A stretch of DNA of 64,000 bases from Buttiauxella izardii (GTDB taxonomy: Bacteria; Pseudomonadota; Gammaproteobacteria; Enterobacterales; Enterobacteriaceae). Numbering within the stretch: position 1 is the first letter of the stretch; each line of letters starts with the position of its first letter. This document shows positions 48,674 to 60,948 of the stretch, one piece after another. Position numbers and translations under genes: made by a program. The DNA lies in assembly GCF_003601925.1 (NCBI RefSeq), contig NZ_QZWH01000027.1:1-64000 (forward strand), written 5' to 3'. The notes beneath the pieces are model-generated. The model was not told where the DNA came from, did not search any database, and was given only the letters and a program-made list of their open reading frames with translations.

Positions 48674-50616
48674 CGGCACTGCTTGAGCTGCGGGATATTC
48701 GCCGTAGCTATCCGTCGGGAGACGAACAAGTCGAAGTGCTTAAAGGCATTAACATCACCATTGAATCGGGTGAAATGGTGGCGATTGTCGGGGCGTCTGG
48801 CTCCGGTAAATCAACGCTGATGAATATTCTCGGCTGCCTGGATAAACCGACCAGCGGTAGTTACAAAGTGGCCGGGCAAGATACCGCAGTGCTCGACAGC
48901 GACGCACTCGCCACGTTACGTCGTGAACACTTTGGCTTTATCTTCCAGCGTTACCATTTGCTTTCGCATCTCAATGCCACGCAAAACGTTGAAGTCCCTG
49001 CGGTGTATGCCGGAACAGCGCGAGTTTACCGCCAGCAACGGGCGCGAGCTTTGCTGATGCGCCTCGGCCTTGCCGAGCGTGTGGAATATTTGCCGTCACA
49101 GCTTTCAGGCGGGCAGCAGCAGCGTGTAAGTATCGCGCGCGCGCTGATGAACGGCGGGCAGGTGATTCTGGCCGATGAACCGACCGGTGCGCTGGATAGC
49201 CACTCCGGCGAAGAAGTGATGGCGACGCTAAAGCAACTGCGTGAGCAGGGGCACACGGTGATTATCGTGACGCACGATCCGACGATTGCCGCGCAAGCAC
49301 AGCGGGTGATTGAAATTCGTGACGGTGAAATTATCAGTAATCCGCCGTCGGTAGCGCAAGAATCTACCGCGACCAAAGAAGCGAAAATTCAGCCGACTTA
49401 TTCAGCCTTTCAGCAAACTATCAGCAGCTTCCGCGAAGCATTTACCATGGCCTGGCTGGCGCTGGCGGCTAATAAAATGCGCACATTGCTGACCATGTTG
49501 GGGATTATTATCGGCATCGCTTCGGTGGTGTCGATTGTGATTGTTGGCGACGCGGCAAAACAACTGGTGTTACAGGATATCCGCTCGATTGGCACCAACA
49601 CCATTGATGTCTATCCCGGCAAAGATTTCGGCGATGACGATCCGCAATATCAACAGGCGCTGAAATACGATGACCTGGCGGCTATCACCCAACAGCCGTG
49701 GGTCAGTTCAGCCACTCCGGCGCTGTCGAGTAATTTACGTGTGCGCTACGGGAATGTCGATGCGGCGGCAAGCGTGAACGGCGTCAGCAGCCAGTATTTT
49801 AACGTTTATGGCATGACTTTCAGCGAAGGCAATACGTTCAACGAGGAGCAACTGGCCGGGCGGGCGCAAGTCGTGGTGCTGGATAGCAATACCAAACGCC
49901 AGCTGTTCCCGAATAAAGCCAAAGTGGTGGGTGAAATCATCCTGGTTGGCAACATGCCTGCAACGGTGATTGGCGTGGCGCAAGAGAAGCAGTCGATGTT
50001 TGGCAGCAGCAAAATTCTGCGCGTCTGGTTGCCGTACAACACCATGGCCGGGCGAGTGATGGGGCAAAGCTGGCTGAACTCGATTACGGTGCGTGTCAAC
50101 GAGGGTTATAACAGCCACGAAGCCGAACAGCAGCTCAATCGGTTGTTGCAGTTACGTCACGGTAAGAAAGATTTCTTCACCTACAATATGGATGGCCTGT
50201 TGAAAACGGCGGAAAAGACCACACGTACTCTTCAGATGTTCCTGACTTTGGTGGCGGTGATTTCTTTGCTGGTGGGCGGGATTGGCGTGATGAATATCAT
50301 GCTGGTTTCGGTGACTGAGCGGACGAAAGAGATTGGTATCCGCATGGCAGTCGGTGCCAGAGCCAGTGATGTATTGCAGCAGTTTTTGATTGAAGCGGTG
50401 CTGGTGTGTCTGGTCGGCGGCGCGTTGGGGATTTCGTTATCGCTGTTAATCGCCTTCACGTTGCAACTGGTTTTGCCGGGTTGGGAGATTGGTTTTTCAC
50501 CGATGGCATTACTCACGGCATTTGCCTGTTCCACCGCAACGGGAATTATTTTTGGCTGGTTACCCGCGAGAAATGCAGCGCGGTTAAATCCTATTGATGC
50601 GTTAGCGCGTGAATGA
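48670..50616 (+). CDS. macB: Macrolide ABC exporter MacB
   Basis: ABC exporter with an N-terminal ATPase and C-terminal four-helix membrane part, 648 residues as in E. coli. The ATPase has GASGSGKST (about residues 40–48), [10 protein letters not shown] and [11 protein letters not shown]. The membrane domain starts at [26 protein letters not shown], with a large periplasmic domain before three C-terminal helices ([36 protein letters not shown]). It translates from the overlap with macA and ends in a terminator. Confidence 0.96.
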   Translation: MTALLELRDIRRSYPSGDEQVEVLKGINITIESGEMVAIVGASGSGKSTLMNILGCLDKPTSGSYKVAGQDTAVLDSDALATLRREHFGFIFQRYHLLSHLNATQNVEVPAVYAGTARVYRQQRARALLMRLGLAERVEYLPSQLSGGQQQRVSIARALMNGGQVILADEPTGALDSHSGEEVMATLKQLREQGHTVIIVTHDPTIAAQAQRVIEIRDGEIISNPPSVAQESTATKEAKIQPTYSAFQQTISSFREAFTMAWLALAANKMRTLLTMLGIIIGIASVVSIVIVGDAAKQLVLQDIRSIGTNTIDVYPGKDFGDDDPQYQQALKYDDLAAITQQPWVSSATPALSSNLRVRYGNVDAAASVNGVSSQYFNVYGMTFSEGNTFNEEQLAGRAQVVVLDSNTKRQLFPNKAKVVGEIILVGNMPATVIGVAQEKQSMFGSSKILRVWLPYNTMAGRVMGQSWLNSITVRVNEGYNSHEAEQQLNRLLQLRHGKKDFFTYNMDGLLKTAEKTTRTLQMFLTLVAVISLLVGGIGVMNIMLVSVTERTKEIGIRMAVGARASDVLQQFLIEAVLVCLVGGALGISLSLLIAFTLQLVLPGWEIGFSPMALLTAFACSTATGIIFGWLPARNAARLNPIDALARE

Positions 50617-50646
50617 TTTTAATCTTTGGTATTACGTTTGGTTATA

Positions 50647-50674
50647 AAAATGCCAGCGTACAAGCTGGCATTTT
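50647..50674. terminator. Terminator between macB and cspD
   Basis: AAAATGCCAGC and GCTGGCATTTT: an 11-bp stem, 6-base loop, with T-runs usable on both strands. Confidence 0.85.
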
Positions 50675-50705
50675 GATTTAGGGATGTACACAATGAAACA
50701 AAAGG

Positions 50706-50930
50706 TCAGGCGACCGCTGCTTCAAGTTCAAGAGGCACAATCAAACTAGCGTGATTGCCTTTTGGCCCCTGATGTACATCAAACCTGACAGTTTGTCCGG
50801 CTTTCAGCGTTCTGTAACCATCCATCTGAATGGTGGAGTAATGTGCGAAGATATCTTCGCCGCCGCCCTCGGGGCAGATAAAACCGAACCCTTTGGCGTT
50901 ATTGAACCATTTAACTGTACCCGTCTCCAT
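50706..50930 (-). CDS. cspD: Cold-shock-like protein CspD
   Basis: Single-stranded nucleic acid-binding protein of 74 residues. In E. coli it is induced in stationary phase and inhibits replication initiation. The RNA-binding motifs KGFGFI (residues 13–18) and DIFAHY (26–31) are present. The start METGTVKWF is the only plausible one; the larger in-frame opening upstream is intergenic. It is divergent from clpS across a region with an eight-guanine run. Confidence 0.95.
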   Translation of the reverse strand: METGTVKWFNNAKGFGFICPEGGGEDIFAHYSTIQMDGYRTLKAGQTVRFDVHQGPKGNHASLIVPLELEAAVA

Positions 50931-51251
50931 GCTTCTACATCCTTCGTAAATCTTATAAGTGAGATGGAATGAACCGGTGGGTGAGGGCGGGCTGTTCAAA
51001 ACCTCGCCAACTCACGCTTGTACAATGTAGATAATTTAACCATGTCGTCAAGCATTGCACGGGGGGGGACGATTGAAAATGAATCAAAAATTTGAAGCAG
51101 TTAACGCTATTGTGATTAATGTGACAGAGCTCTCGAATGAGAATCACTGCCCTTTGAACACAATGAATCACGTTAGCTGAAAGCGTATTACACTCAACCT
51201 ATGGGCTTCGCCTTAATGACAATGGGCGATTAAACATGATGACGATTTGCA
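50931..51251. other. cspD–clpS divergent region with G8 tract
   Basis: A 321-bp promoter region with cspD to the left and clpS to the right. Eight consecutive G bases stand at 51061–51068, an unusual homopolymer for this segment. No extra gene, operator or RNA was recognised. Confidence 0.5.
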
Positions 51252-51572
51252 ATGGGTAAGACGAACGATTGGTTGGATTTCGACCAGCTGGTGGGTGACA
51301 AACTGCGCGAAGCGCTGAAACCACCGTCGATGTATAAAGTGATGTTAATGAACGATGACTACACGCCGATGGAATTTGTTATTGACGTGCTGCAAAAGTT
51401 CTTTTCTTATGATGTAGAACGTGCAACGCAATTGATGCTCACTGTGCACTATCAGGGTAAAGCTATCTGTGGCATTTTTACTGCAGAAGTAGCGGAAACC
51501 AAAGTCGCGTTAGTGAACCAGTATGCAAGGGAGCATGAGCATCCGCTGCTGTGTACGCTAGAAAAAGCCTGA
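51252..51572 (+). CDS. clpS: ClpA adaptor ClpS
   Basis: Adaptor of the N-end rule: it binds proteins with Phe, Leu, Trp or Tyr at the N-terminus and delivers them to ClpAP. It has 106 residues, as in E. coli. The substrate pocket segments [18 protein letters not shown] (residues 36–53), [13 protein letters not shown] (about 62–77) and the tail are intact. clpA begins 27 bp later, so the two are co-transcribed. Confidence 0.96.
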   Translation: MGKTNDWLDFDQLVGDKLREALKPPSMYKVMLMNDDYTPMEFVIDVLQKFFSYDVERATQLMLTVHYQGKAICGIFTAEVAETKVALVNQYAREHEHPLLCTLEKA

Positions 51573-51599
51573 AGAAGGCAAAATTTGGGGGAGGTGCCT

Positions 51600-53873
51600 A
51601 TGCTCAATCAAGAACTGGAACTCAGTTTAAACATGGCTTTCGCCAGAGCGCGCGAGCACCGACATGAGTTTATGACTGTCGAGCATCTGTTGCTGGCTTT
51701 GCTCAGCAACCCATCAGCTCGTGAAGCGCTGGAAGCGTGTAGCGTAGATCTGGTGGCGCTGCGACAGGAACTCGAGGCCTTCATCGAACAAACCACACCG
51801 GTTCTGCCAGCCAGTGAAGAAGAGCGTGATACTCAACCTACGCTCAGCTTCCAGCGAGTGCTGCAACGTGCGGTGTTCCACGTCCAGTCTTCTGGTCGCA
51901 GTGAAGTGACTGGCGCAAACGTGCTGGTGGCTATCTTTAGCGAGCAGGAATCCCAGGCAGCGTATCTGCTGCGTAAACATGAAGTCAGCCGCCTTGATGT
52001 GGTGAACTTCATCTCTCACGGCACACGTAAAGACGAACCTAATCAGGCTCCTGGAGCTGAAAATCCGGTCAATGAAGAGCAAGCAGGCGGGGAGGATCGT
52101 ATGGAAAACTTCACCACCAATCTCAACCAGCTTGCACGCGTGGGAGGGATAGACCCCCTGATTGGCCGCGAGAAAGAGCTTGAGCGCGCCATCCAGGTTT
52201 TGTGTCGTCGCCGTAAAAACAACCCGCTGTTAGTGGGTGAATCCGGGGTGGGTAAAACCGCTATTGCCGAAGGGCTTGCCTGGCGTATCGTGCAGGGCGA
52301 CGTTCCGGAAGTGATTGCCGATTGCACCATTTACTCGCTGGATATTGGTTCGTTGCTGGCGGGCACCAAATACCGTGGTGACTTTGAAAAACGTTTCAAA
52401 GCACTGCTCAAACAGCTTGAGCAGGATCAGAACAGCATCCTGTTTATTGATGAAATTCATACCATTATTGGTGCGGGCGCCGCATCCGGTGGGCAAGTTG
52501 ATGCCGCAAACCTGATTAAGCCGCTGCTCTCAAGTGGCAAGATTCGTGTTATCGGTTCAACCACCTACCAGGAATTCAGCAATATCTTCGAAAAAGACCG
52601 TGCTCTGGCGCGTCGCTTCCAGAAAATTGATATTACTGAACCAAGCGTTGAAGAAACCGTGCAGATTATTAACGGCCTGAAACCGAAGTACGAAGCGCAC
52701 CATGACGTGCGTTATACCGCGAAAGCGATTCGTGCGGCGGTGGAGCTGGCGGTGAAATACATCAACGACCGCCATCTTCCTGATAAAGCCATCGACGTTA
52801 TCGACGAAGCGGGTGCGCGTAGCCGCCTGATGCCGGTGAGCAAGCGTAAGAAAACGGTGAACGTGTCTGACATCGAAACCGTGGTTGCACGTATTGCTCG
52901 CATCCCAGAGAAGAGCGTTTCGGCAAGTGACCGCGATACGCTGCGTAGCCTTGACGACCGCCTGAAAATGCTGGTGTTTGGCCAGGATAAAGCCATTGAG
53001 GCATTAACCGAAGCCATCAAAATGAGCCGTGCTGGATTAGGGCACGATCATAAACCTGTTGGTTCCTTCCTGTTTGCTGGCCCAACGGGCGTCGGTAAAA
53101 CAGAAGTTACCGTGCAACTGGCGAAATCGCTCGGCATTGAGCTGCTGCGTTTTGATATGTCGGAATACATGGAACGCCATACGGTGAGCCGTTTGATTGG
53201 TGCACCTCCAGGTTACGTTGGTTTCGATCAGGGCGGCCTGTTGACGGATGCGGTGATTAAACATCCTCACTCTGTGCTGCTGCTCGATGAAATCGAAAAA
53301 GCGCACCCGGACGTCTTTAACCTGTTATTGCAGGTGATGGATAACGGTACGCTGACCGATAACAACGGGCGCAAAGCGGATTTCCGTAACGTGATTCTGG
53401 TGATGACCACTAACGCCGGTGTGCGTGAAACCGAGCGTAAATCTATTGGCTTGATTCGACAGGACAACAGCACCGACGCGATGGAAGAGATCAAGAAGAT
53501 CTTTACTCCAGAATTCCGCAACCGTCTGGACAACATTATTTGGTTCAACCATCTGTCTACAGATGTAATTCATCAGGTTGTCGACAAGTTTATCGTCGAA
53601 CTCCAGGTGCAGTTGGATCAGAAAGGTGTGTCGCTGGAAGTGAGCCAGGAAGCCCGTGATTGGCTGGCGGAAAAAGGCTATGACCGTGCGATGGGTGCTC
53701 GTCCAATGACGCGTGTTATTCAGGACAACCTGAAAAAACCGCTCGCGAACGAACTGTTATTTGGTTCATTGGTGGATGGTGGTCAGGTGACTGTGGCGCT
53801 GGATAAAGAGAATCAGAAACTCACTTATGACTTCCACAGTGCGCAGAAACATAAGCCGGAAACCGCGCATTAA
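51600..53873 (+). CDS. clpA: ATP-dependent protease unfoldase ClpA
   Basis: Hexameric AAA+ unfoldase partner of ClpP, 757 residues from MLNQEL, compared with 758 in E. coli. There is an N-domain (residues 1–140), two AAA+ modules with Walker A GESGVGKT (about 214–221) and GPTGVGKT (about 495–502), and Walker B FIDEIHT and [10 protein letters not shown]. The IGL ClpP-binding loop appears at SIGLI near residue 617. An in-frame extension of five codons is ignored; GGGGGAGG precedes the ATG. Confidence 0.97.
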   Translation: MLNQELELSLNMAFARAREHRHEFMTVEHLLLALLSNPSAREALEACSVDLVALRQELEAFIEQTTPVLPASEEERDTQPTLSFQRVLQRAVFHVQSSGRSEVTGANVLVAIFSEQESQAAYLLRKHEVSRLDVVNFISHGTRKDEPNQAPGAENPVNEEQAGGEDRMENFTTNLNQLARVGGIDPLIGREKELERAIQVLCRRRKNNPLLVGESGVGKTAIAEGLAWRIVQGDVPEVIADCTIYSLDIGSLLAGTKYRGDFEKRFKALLKQLEQDQNSILFIDEIHTIIGAGAASGGQVDAANLIKPLLSSGKIRVIGSTTYQEFSNIFEKDRALARRFQKIDITEPSVEETVQIINGLKPKYEAHHDVRYTAKAIRAAVELAVKYINDRHLPDKAIDVIDEAGARSRLMPVSKRKKTVNVSDIETVVARIARIPEKSVSASDRDTLRSLDDRLKMLVFGQDKAIEALTEAIKMSRAGLGHDHKPVGSFLFAGPTGVGKTEVTVQLAKSLGIELLRFDMSEYMERHTVSRLIGAPPGYVGFDQGGLLTDAVIKHPHSVLLLDEIEKAHPDVFNLLLQVMDNGTLTDNNGRKADFRNVILVMTTNAGVRETERKSIGLIRQDNSTDAMEEIKKIFTPEFRNRLDNIIWFNHLSTDVIHQVVDKFIVELQVQLDQKGVSLEVSQEARDWLAEKGYDRAMGARPMTRVIQDNLKKPLANELLFGSLVDGGQVTVALDKENQKLTYDFHSAQKHKPETAH

Positions 53874-53893
53874 TTCATTCTTGATGTCATAAA

Positions 53894-53922
53894 AAAAGGC
53901 CAGGTTATTAACCTGGCCTTTT
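53894..53922. terminator. Terminator between clpA and infA
   Basis: AAAAGGCCAGGT, loop TATTA, ACCTGGCCTTTT: a 12-bp stem with T-runs in both directions. Confidence 0.92.
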
Positions 53923-53974
53923 CATTACTAAATTGTTCGCGCCGCCTGTATATACGCAGCGTTAAATAAAACTA

Positions 53975-54193
<219 letters not shown>

Positions 54194-54484
54194 CTAATCC
54201 TCGAGGGTATCACTACCATAGTTTTGAACCGGCAAGATAATGCCCAAGTTCACGTATCATGTAAAGAATTGTTGGTGAAATCACCAGCGAAAGTGCAATT
54301 TGCACATTACCCAAAACCCACTCAAAAGCTGCACTGTTGGCGCTTGCGTTGAGGGTTGCGAAGAGATAAACGATGGGTTGTCCCTGTTAAAGCTAATCCC
54401 AAACGGCGGCGGGGTAATGAGCAGAGCTCACTCTGCGGGGCTAATTATAACACTCTTAACAGTAATGTGCCGTAAACATTATCG

Positions 54485-55177
54485 TTACGACAGGATTTGT
54501 GGCACCCAACAATAAGATGCCAGATGTTGTGGACGAAATATCGACAGATGTTCCAGATATTCACGACGCGGAATTTCAATCGCGCCCAAAGATGCGGTAT
54601 GCGCATTCAGCACCTGGCAATCAATCAACTTCCCGCCATAACTCATAAAATGTTGGCAGAATACCAGCAACGCGGTTTTGGATGCATTTTCCCGGCGGCT
54701 AAACATAGATTCACCACAGAACAATGCCCCTTGTGCCACGCCATACATTCCGCCAACCAGTTCATCGTTTTCCCAGACTTCTACCGAATGGGCGTGGCCT
54801 AATTCATGTAGCCGCATATAGGCGTCGATAATCTCGGGCGTAATCCATGTGCCTTCTTCACGGTCATCTGCGCAATCGCCGATCACACGTTCGAAAGCGT
54901 GGTTGAGCGTCACGCGATAAGGAGAGTGGCGATGGAAGCGTTTCATGCTGCGGCTGAGGTGAAATTGTTCCGGGAAAAGCACCGCACGCGGATCGGGCGA
55001 CCACCATAAAATCGGGTCACCCGGAGAGAACCAGGGAAAGATGCCGCGCTGATAAGCCATCAACAACCGAGCGGGGCTTAAATCGCCCCCAAGCGCCAAT
55101 AATCCATTAGGTTCACGCAACGCGCCTTCCGGTGAAGGGAAGGCGATTGAGTCACGAGAAAGCTGAATAAGGCGCAT
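54485..55177 (-). CDS. aat: Leucyl/phenylalanyl-tRNA–protein transferase Aat
   Basis: Adds leucine or phenylalanine to proteins with N-terminal Arg or Lys, making ClpS–ClpA substrates. It has 230 residues, near the E. coli 234. Family segments: [48 protein letters not shown] region as [16 protein letters not shown], and [17 protein letters not shown]. Close to clpS/clpA, its functional partners. It lies downstream of cydC by 55 bp and may belong to the cydDC transcript. Confidence 0.96.
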   Translation of the reverse strand: MRLIQLSRDSIAFPSPEGALREPNGLLALGGDLSPARLLMAYQRGIFPWFSPGDPILWWSPDPRAVLFPEQFHLSRSMKRFHRHSPYRVTLNHAFERVIGDCADDREEGTWITPEIIDAYMRLHELGHAHSVEVWENDELVGGMYGVAQGALFCGESMFSRRENASKTALLVFCQHFMSYGGKLIDCQVLNAHTASLGAIEIPRREYLEHLSIFRPQHLASYCWVPQILS

Positions 55178-55232
55178 GACGTCACGGCTCCGGGGCTAGC
55201 AATAATTATTGATAATAGACCAATTACACAGG

Positions 55233-56954
55233 CTACAAACGCTGGTGAAAATGATAATAACGGCCAGCGCTGGCCATCAAATCTGCGTGAGTACCTTGCT
55301 CAATAATTTGCCCGTTGTCCATCACAATTATGCTGTCGAAATTAGCCAGTCCGCGTAGACGATGAGTGACCATTAACACGGTTTTCTCTTTGGTCACTTC
55401 CGCCAGTAAATCAAGAATCTGACGCTCAGTTTCGGCATCCAGACCTTCGGTCGGTTCATCAAGCAAGAACAGCGGCGCATCATGGAGTAACGCACGAGCG
55501 ATTGCCAGACGGCGCAGTTCGCCACCCGAAAGCTGACGACCCCCTTCACCCAGCCAACTATTGAGGCCGGCATCTTCTAACAGTTTCTCAAGGCCCACGC
55601 GCGTCAGAGCTTCGTTCAGTTCGGCATCGCTGGCTGTTGGCGCGGCGAGCAACAGGTTGTCGCGCAGTGTGGCGCTAAACAGGTGAACACGTTGCGACAC
55701 GACGCTGGTGGAAGCGCGTAATGCGGTTTCATCAAACTCGCAGAGGGCTTCACCATTCAACCGAATTTGGCCCTGTTGCGGTTCCCAGGCGCGGGTCAGC
55801 AATTGTAGCAGCGTCGATTTCCCGCATCCGGTACGGCCTAAAATAGCGACATGTTGGCCAGACTCGACCCGCAGCGAAATTTCACGCAGCGCCATTTGCG
55901 ACTGTTCAGGATAGGCAAAACTCAGGTTGTCGATTTCCAGTTCCACACGTTCAGGCACGACATGGGTTTTCTCGCTGAAAACGACTTCCGGCTTCTGGCT
56001 GGTAATTTCTGTCACGCGCAAGGCTGAAGCAATGACTTGCCCCAAATGTTGGAATGCCCCAGTCACGGGTGCCAGCGCTTCAAAAGAGGCGAGTGCACAG
56101 AATACAAATAAGGCGATCAGCGCGCCCGGCGTGGTGTTTGCGCCAACACCTGCGGCGGCCATCCAGAGCATCAGAATGACGGCGGCCCCGCTAATTAACA
56201 GCATTATCGCTTGCGACAAGGCCGTGAGTTCCGCCTGGCGGCGTTGTGCTTCCTGCCAGTTATCTTCGCTCGTTTCAAGTTGTTGGCGATAACGCTGGGT
56301 TGCACCGAAAATCGTCAGCTCCGCGTGGCCCTGTAGCCAGGCAGTAAGCTGTTGGCGATATTGCCCGCGCTGAACGGTAATCGCTTCACCGGTTTTTCTG
56401 CCCGCGTAATAAAACATCGGCGGTAATAACACTAATGTCGCCAGCAAAATACCGCCAAGGGTAAGAGCTAATTGCACATCCAGAAAACTGAGCCCGAAAG
56501 TGACCACCATAATCACAACAAATGCGCCAACCAGCGGCGAAATCACCCGTAGATAGAGATGATCTAACGTATCGACATCGGCTACCAGACGGTTAAGTAG
56601 TTCACCCTGGCGAAAACGTGCTAGCCCGGCAGGGGATAACGGCAACAGTTTGCTAAAGGTGGAAACGCGTAAATGCTGAAGCACGCGGAAAGTGGCATCG
56701 TGGCTCACCAGACGCTCGAAATAACGTCCGGCGGTACGGGTAATCGCACCGCCACGCACGCCCGCGGCTGGCAGCATATAGTTGAAGCTGTAAATGCCAG
56801 CGACACCAACGACCGATGCCGCGGAGAGGAACCAGCCTGAAAGCGTCAATAATCCAATACTTGCTAATAATGTAATGATCGCCAGCACCACGCCGAGCAT
56901 CAGCAACCATTTATGGCGGCAGTACAGCGCCAGATAGGGGAGTAGAGCGCGCAT
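55233..56954 (-). CDS. cydC: Heterodimeric ABC transporter CydC
   Basis: Half of the CydDC transporter. It is needed for cytochrome bd assembly and is implicated in export of cysteine/glutathione or in heme handling. It has 573 residues: six membrane helices, then an ATPase with GRTGCGKST (about residues 369–377), LSGGELRRLAIA and FLLDEPTEGLD. The start overlaps the cydD stop by one base. Length matches E. coli CydC (573). Confidence 0.96.
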   Translation of the reverse strand: MRALLPYLALYCRHKWLLMLGVVLAIITLLASIGLLTLSGWFLSAASVVGVAGIYSFNYMLPAAGVRGGAITRTAGRYFERLVSHDATFRVLQHLRVSTFSKLLPLSPAGLARFRQGELLNRLVADVDTLDHLYLRVISPLVGAFVVIMVVTFGLSFLDVQLALTLGGILLATLVLLPPMFYYAGRKTGEAITVQRGQYRQQLTAWLQGHAELTIFGATQRYRQQLETSEDNWQEAQRRQAELTALSQAIMLLISGAAVILMLWMAAAGVGANTTPGALIALFVFCALASFEALAPVTGAFQHLGQVIASALRVTEITSQKPEVVFSEKTHVVPERVELEIDNLSFAYPEQSQMALREISLRVESGQHVAILGRTGCGKSTLLQLLTRAWEPQQGQIRLNGEALCEFDETALRASTSVVSQRVHLFSATLRDNLLLAAPTASDAELNEALTRVGLEKLLEDAGLNSWLGEGGRQLSGGELRRLAIARALLHDAPLFLLDEPTEGLDAETERQILDLLAEVTKEKTVLMVTHRLRGLANFDSIIVMDNGQIIEQGTHADLMASAGRYYHFHQRL

Positions 56955-58720
56955 TAAATCTCCTCCTGGCGATGTGCCAGTAACGTGGCAAACGGGCCTT
57001 CCTGAGAGGCCAGCGTTGCGAAATTCCCTTGTTGCACGATTTGCCCATCACGCATCACCCAAACCTCGTCCCACTCGCTGATGTAATCCAACTGGTGCGT
57101 CACCATCAGCGTGGTTTGTTGTCGCGAGGCATTGCTTAATGCTTCCATGACACGTTGTTCGCTATGGGCATCGAGGCTGGCGGCAGGTTCATCAAGAAGT
57201 AACAATCCGCATGGCATCAATAAGGCGCGAGCGACGGCAACACGCTGCGCTTGCCCGACGGATAAGCGCGCTGCGGACTCACCCAATGGCGTATCAATCC
57301 CTTGCGGCAACAACGACAGGAATTCGTTGACTGAGGCTTTATCTAACGCAGCGGATAATTGTTCTGCGCTGGCGTCAGGTGCCGCTAACAGCACGTTTTC
57401 GCGAATCGTAGGAGCCGGGAGTTGCGGGTTTTGGCCGACCCAACTCAGTTGCTCGCGCCACCATTTTGGATCCAGTTCTGAAAGCTCCACACCGTTGACT
57501 AAAAGCTGCCCCTGGTAAGGTAAAAACCCAGACAATACATTGAGCAGAGAGCTTTTCCCTGCGCCACTTTGCCCAACCAGCACCACGCGCTGGCTAGCAG
57601 AAATCTTGAAACTCAGTGGGCCGGCGAGGGTTTTATCTTCAGTTGATAGAATCACTAAATCACGCGCTTCGATGCTGACCGGTTCGTTATTGTTGAACCG
57701 CGCACTACCTTGTTTGCGCTGTTGCAGCGGAGCATCAAGGAAAGTCATCAGGCTATCAGCGGCACCCACTGCCTGCGCTTTGGCATGATAAAAAGTGCCT
57801 AAATCGCGTAACGGCTGGAAAAACTCGGGAGCCAGAATCAGTGCCAGGAAACCAGCAAACAGCGTTACGCCGGTACTGTAATGGCCGAAGTTTAACTCGC
57901 CAAGGTATGAGAAACCGAAGTAAACCGCGACCAGTGCGATTGAAAGTGAGGCGAAAAACTCCAGAACACCCGAAGAGAGGAACGCGAGACGTAAAACCTC
58001 CATGGTGCGCTGGCGGAAATCCTGAGAAGCCGCACGAATGTTTTCGGTTTCTGCATTGCCACGGTTAAACAAACGCAGCGTTTCCATGCCGCGCAGGCGG
58101 TCAAGGAAATGGCCGCTCAGACGCGCCAGCGCCTGGAAGTTGCGGCGGTTTGCATCAGCCGCGCCCATGCCTACCATTGCCATAAATAGCGGAATCAGCG
58201 GCGCAGTACACAGCAGAATCAGTGCTGCGACCCAGTTAAACGGGAAAATTGCGATCAGAACTAATACCGGAACCATCACCGCAAGCGACATTTGCGGCAG
58301 ATAACGGGCGTAGTAATCGTGCATATCTTCGATTTGTTCGAGTACCAGCGTCGCCCAACTACCGACGGGTTTACCCTGAATCCAGGCAGGCCCTGCTTCA
58401 TGCACGCGATCAAGCACTTTGCGGCGAATTTCCTGGCGAATGTGCAACCCGGCATAGAAGCCGACTTTTTCACGCAGCCAGACCACCCAGGCGCGCAAAA
58501 TAAAAATTAGGATCAGGACAACAAAAAGCAGAAGCAGGGCTTCGCGGGGGATGTTCTCCATGATCATGTGTTGCAACATCCGGGCTAACAGCCAGGCCTG
58601 GGCAACAATCAAAATTCCGCTGACTAAACCCAAAATGCGGGAAAGCCCTAACCAGCGGCGCGAAATAATGCTTTGTTGTTTTAGCCAGCGGCTAAGTTCT
58701 TGTTGACGGGTTTTATTCAT
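56954..58720 (-). CDS. cydD: Heterodimeric ABC transporter CydD
   Basis: Partner of CydC, 588 residues: six membrane helices and an ATPase with GQSGAGKSS (about residues 383–391), a divergent signature LSVGQAQRV and LLLDEPAASLD. The LSVGQ variant also occurs in E. coli CydD. First of cydDC; trxB is upstream on the same strand, separated by its terminator. Confidence 0.96.
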   Translation of the reverse strand: MNKTRQQELSRWLKQQSIISRRWLGLSRILGLVSGILIVAQAWLLARMLQHMIMENIPREALLLLFVVLILIFILRAWVVWLREKVGFYAGLHIRQEIRRKVLDRVHEAGPAWIQGKPVGSWATLVLEQIEDMHDYYARYLPQMSLAVMVPVLVLIAIFPFNWVAALILLCTAPLIPLFMAMVGMGAADANRRNFQALARLSGHFLDRLRGMETLRLFNRGNAETENIRAASQDFRQRTMEVLRLAFLSSGVLEFFASLSIALVAVYFGFSYLGELNFGHYSTGVTLFAGFLALILAPEFFQPLRDLGTFYHAKAQAVGAADSLMTFLDAPLQQRKQGSARFNNNEPVSIEARDLVILSTEDKTLAGPLSFKISASQRVVLVGQSGAGKSSLLNVLSGFLPYQGQLLVNGVELSELDPKWWREQLSWVGQNPQLPAPTIRENVLLAAPDASAEQLSAALDKASVNEFLSLLPQGIDTPLGESAARLSVGQAQRVAVARALLMPCGLLLLDEPAASLDAHSEQRVMEALSNASRQQTTLMVTHQLDYISEWDEVWVMRDGQIVQQGNFATLASQEGPFATLLAHRQEEI

Positions 58721-58801
58721 GGATTGTTATTCGTTGCCAGTGCAGGTTGATAATGAAATATCAGGCAAAATTTGCGGGCAATGTTACAACGCAGGCAAAA
58801 G

Positions 58802-58826
58802 AAAGGCGACCCATTCAGTCGCCTTT
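58802..58826 (-). terminator. Terminator of trxB
   Basis: AAAGGCGAC, 7-base loop, GTCGCCTTT, then CTTTT on the minus strand: a 9-bp stem 35 bp after the trxB stop. Confidence 0.85.
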
Positions 58827-58861
58827 ACGTATCTTCAAACTGCTAATGAAGAGGGGAGAGG

Positions 58862-60332
<1,471 letters not shown>

Positions 60333-60827
60333 ATGGTAGATAGTAAGAAGCGCCCTGGCAAAGATCTCGACCGCATCGATCGTAACATTCTAAATGAACT
60401 GCAGAAGGATGGACGTATTTCCAACGTCGAACTTTCTAAGCGGGTAGGGCTTTCACCGACTCCGTGCCTTGAGCGCGTGCGTCGTCTGGAACGACAGGGT
60501 TTCATTCAGGGCTATACCGCTCTGCTGAACCCGCATTATCTGGATGCATCACTTCTGGTTTTTGTTGAGATTACTCTGAATCGTGGCGCCCCGGATGTGT
60601 TTGAGCAATTTAACGCCGCAGTTCAGAAACTTGAAGAAATTCAAGAATGTCATTTGGTTTCCGGTGATTTCGACTACCTGTTGAAAACCCGCGTACCTGA
60701 TATGTCTGCGTACCGCAAATTACTGGGCGAAACCTTGTTGCGACTGCCGGGTGTGAACGATACCCGTACCTATGTGGTCATGGAAGAGGTCAAACAGAGC
60801 AATCGTCTGGTTATTAAGACCCGTTAA
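60333..60827 (+). CDS. lrp: Leucine-responsive regulatory protein Lrp
   Basis: Global regulator of amino acid metabolism, pili and transport; 164 residues, as in E. coli. The helix-turn-helix (ISNVELSKRVGLSPTPCLERVRRLE, about residues 30–54) and the RAM ligand domain (FNAAVQKLEEIQECHLVSGDFDYLL) are highly conserved. A separate ATG with GAGAG upstream is used. It is followed by a very stable 15-bp hairpin, then ftsK on the same strand. Confidence 0.97.
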   Translation: MVDSKKRPGKDLDRIDRNILNELQKDGRISNVELSKRVGLSPTPCLERVRRLERQGFIQGYTALLNPHYLDASLLVFVEITLNRGAPDVFEQFNAAVQKLEEIQECHLVSGDFDYLLKTRVPDMSAYRKLLGETLLRLPGVNDTRTYVVMEEVKQSNRLVIKTR

Positions 60828-60881
60828 CACGGGCCAGGTGCAAAATCTGAGTATTTTGGTTACACTCCTGGTAATTCATAC

Positions 60882-60915
60882 AGCAACAGTGCCGGGAATG
60901 CCCGGCACTGTTGCT
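60882..60915 (+). terminator. Perfect 15-bp hairpin between lrp and ftsK
   Basis: AGCAACAGTGCCGGG, loop AATG, CCCGGCACTGTTGCT. No T-run follows, so read-through into ftsK is possible. Placed 54 bp after the lrp stop and 33 bp before the ftsK start. Confidence 0.7.
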
Positions 60916-60948
60916 CTCCATATTTATTAAGGACCTGGAGAGTCTTAC

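Noticed and set aside
57136-58720. Divergent ABC signature LSVGQ in CydD, considered as loss of function
   Set aside because: The same variant is known in E. coli CydD, and Walker A and B are intact.
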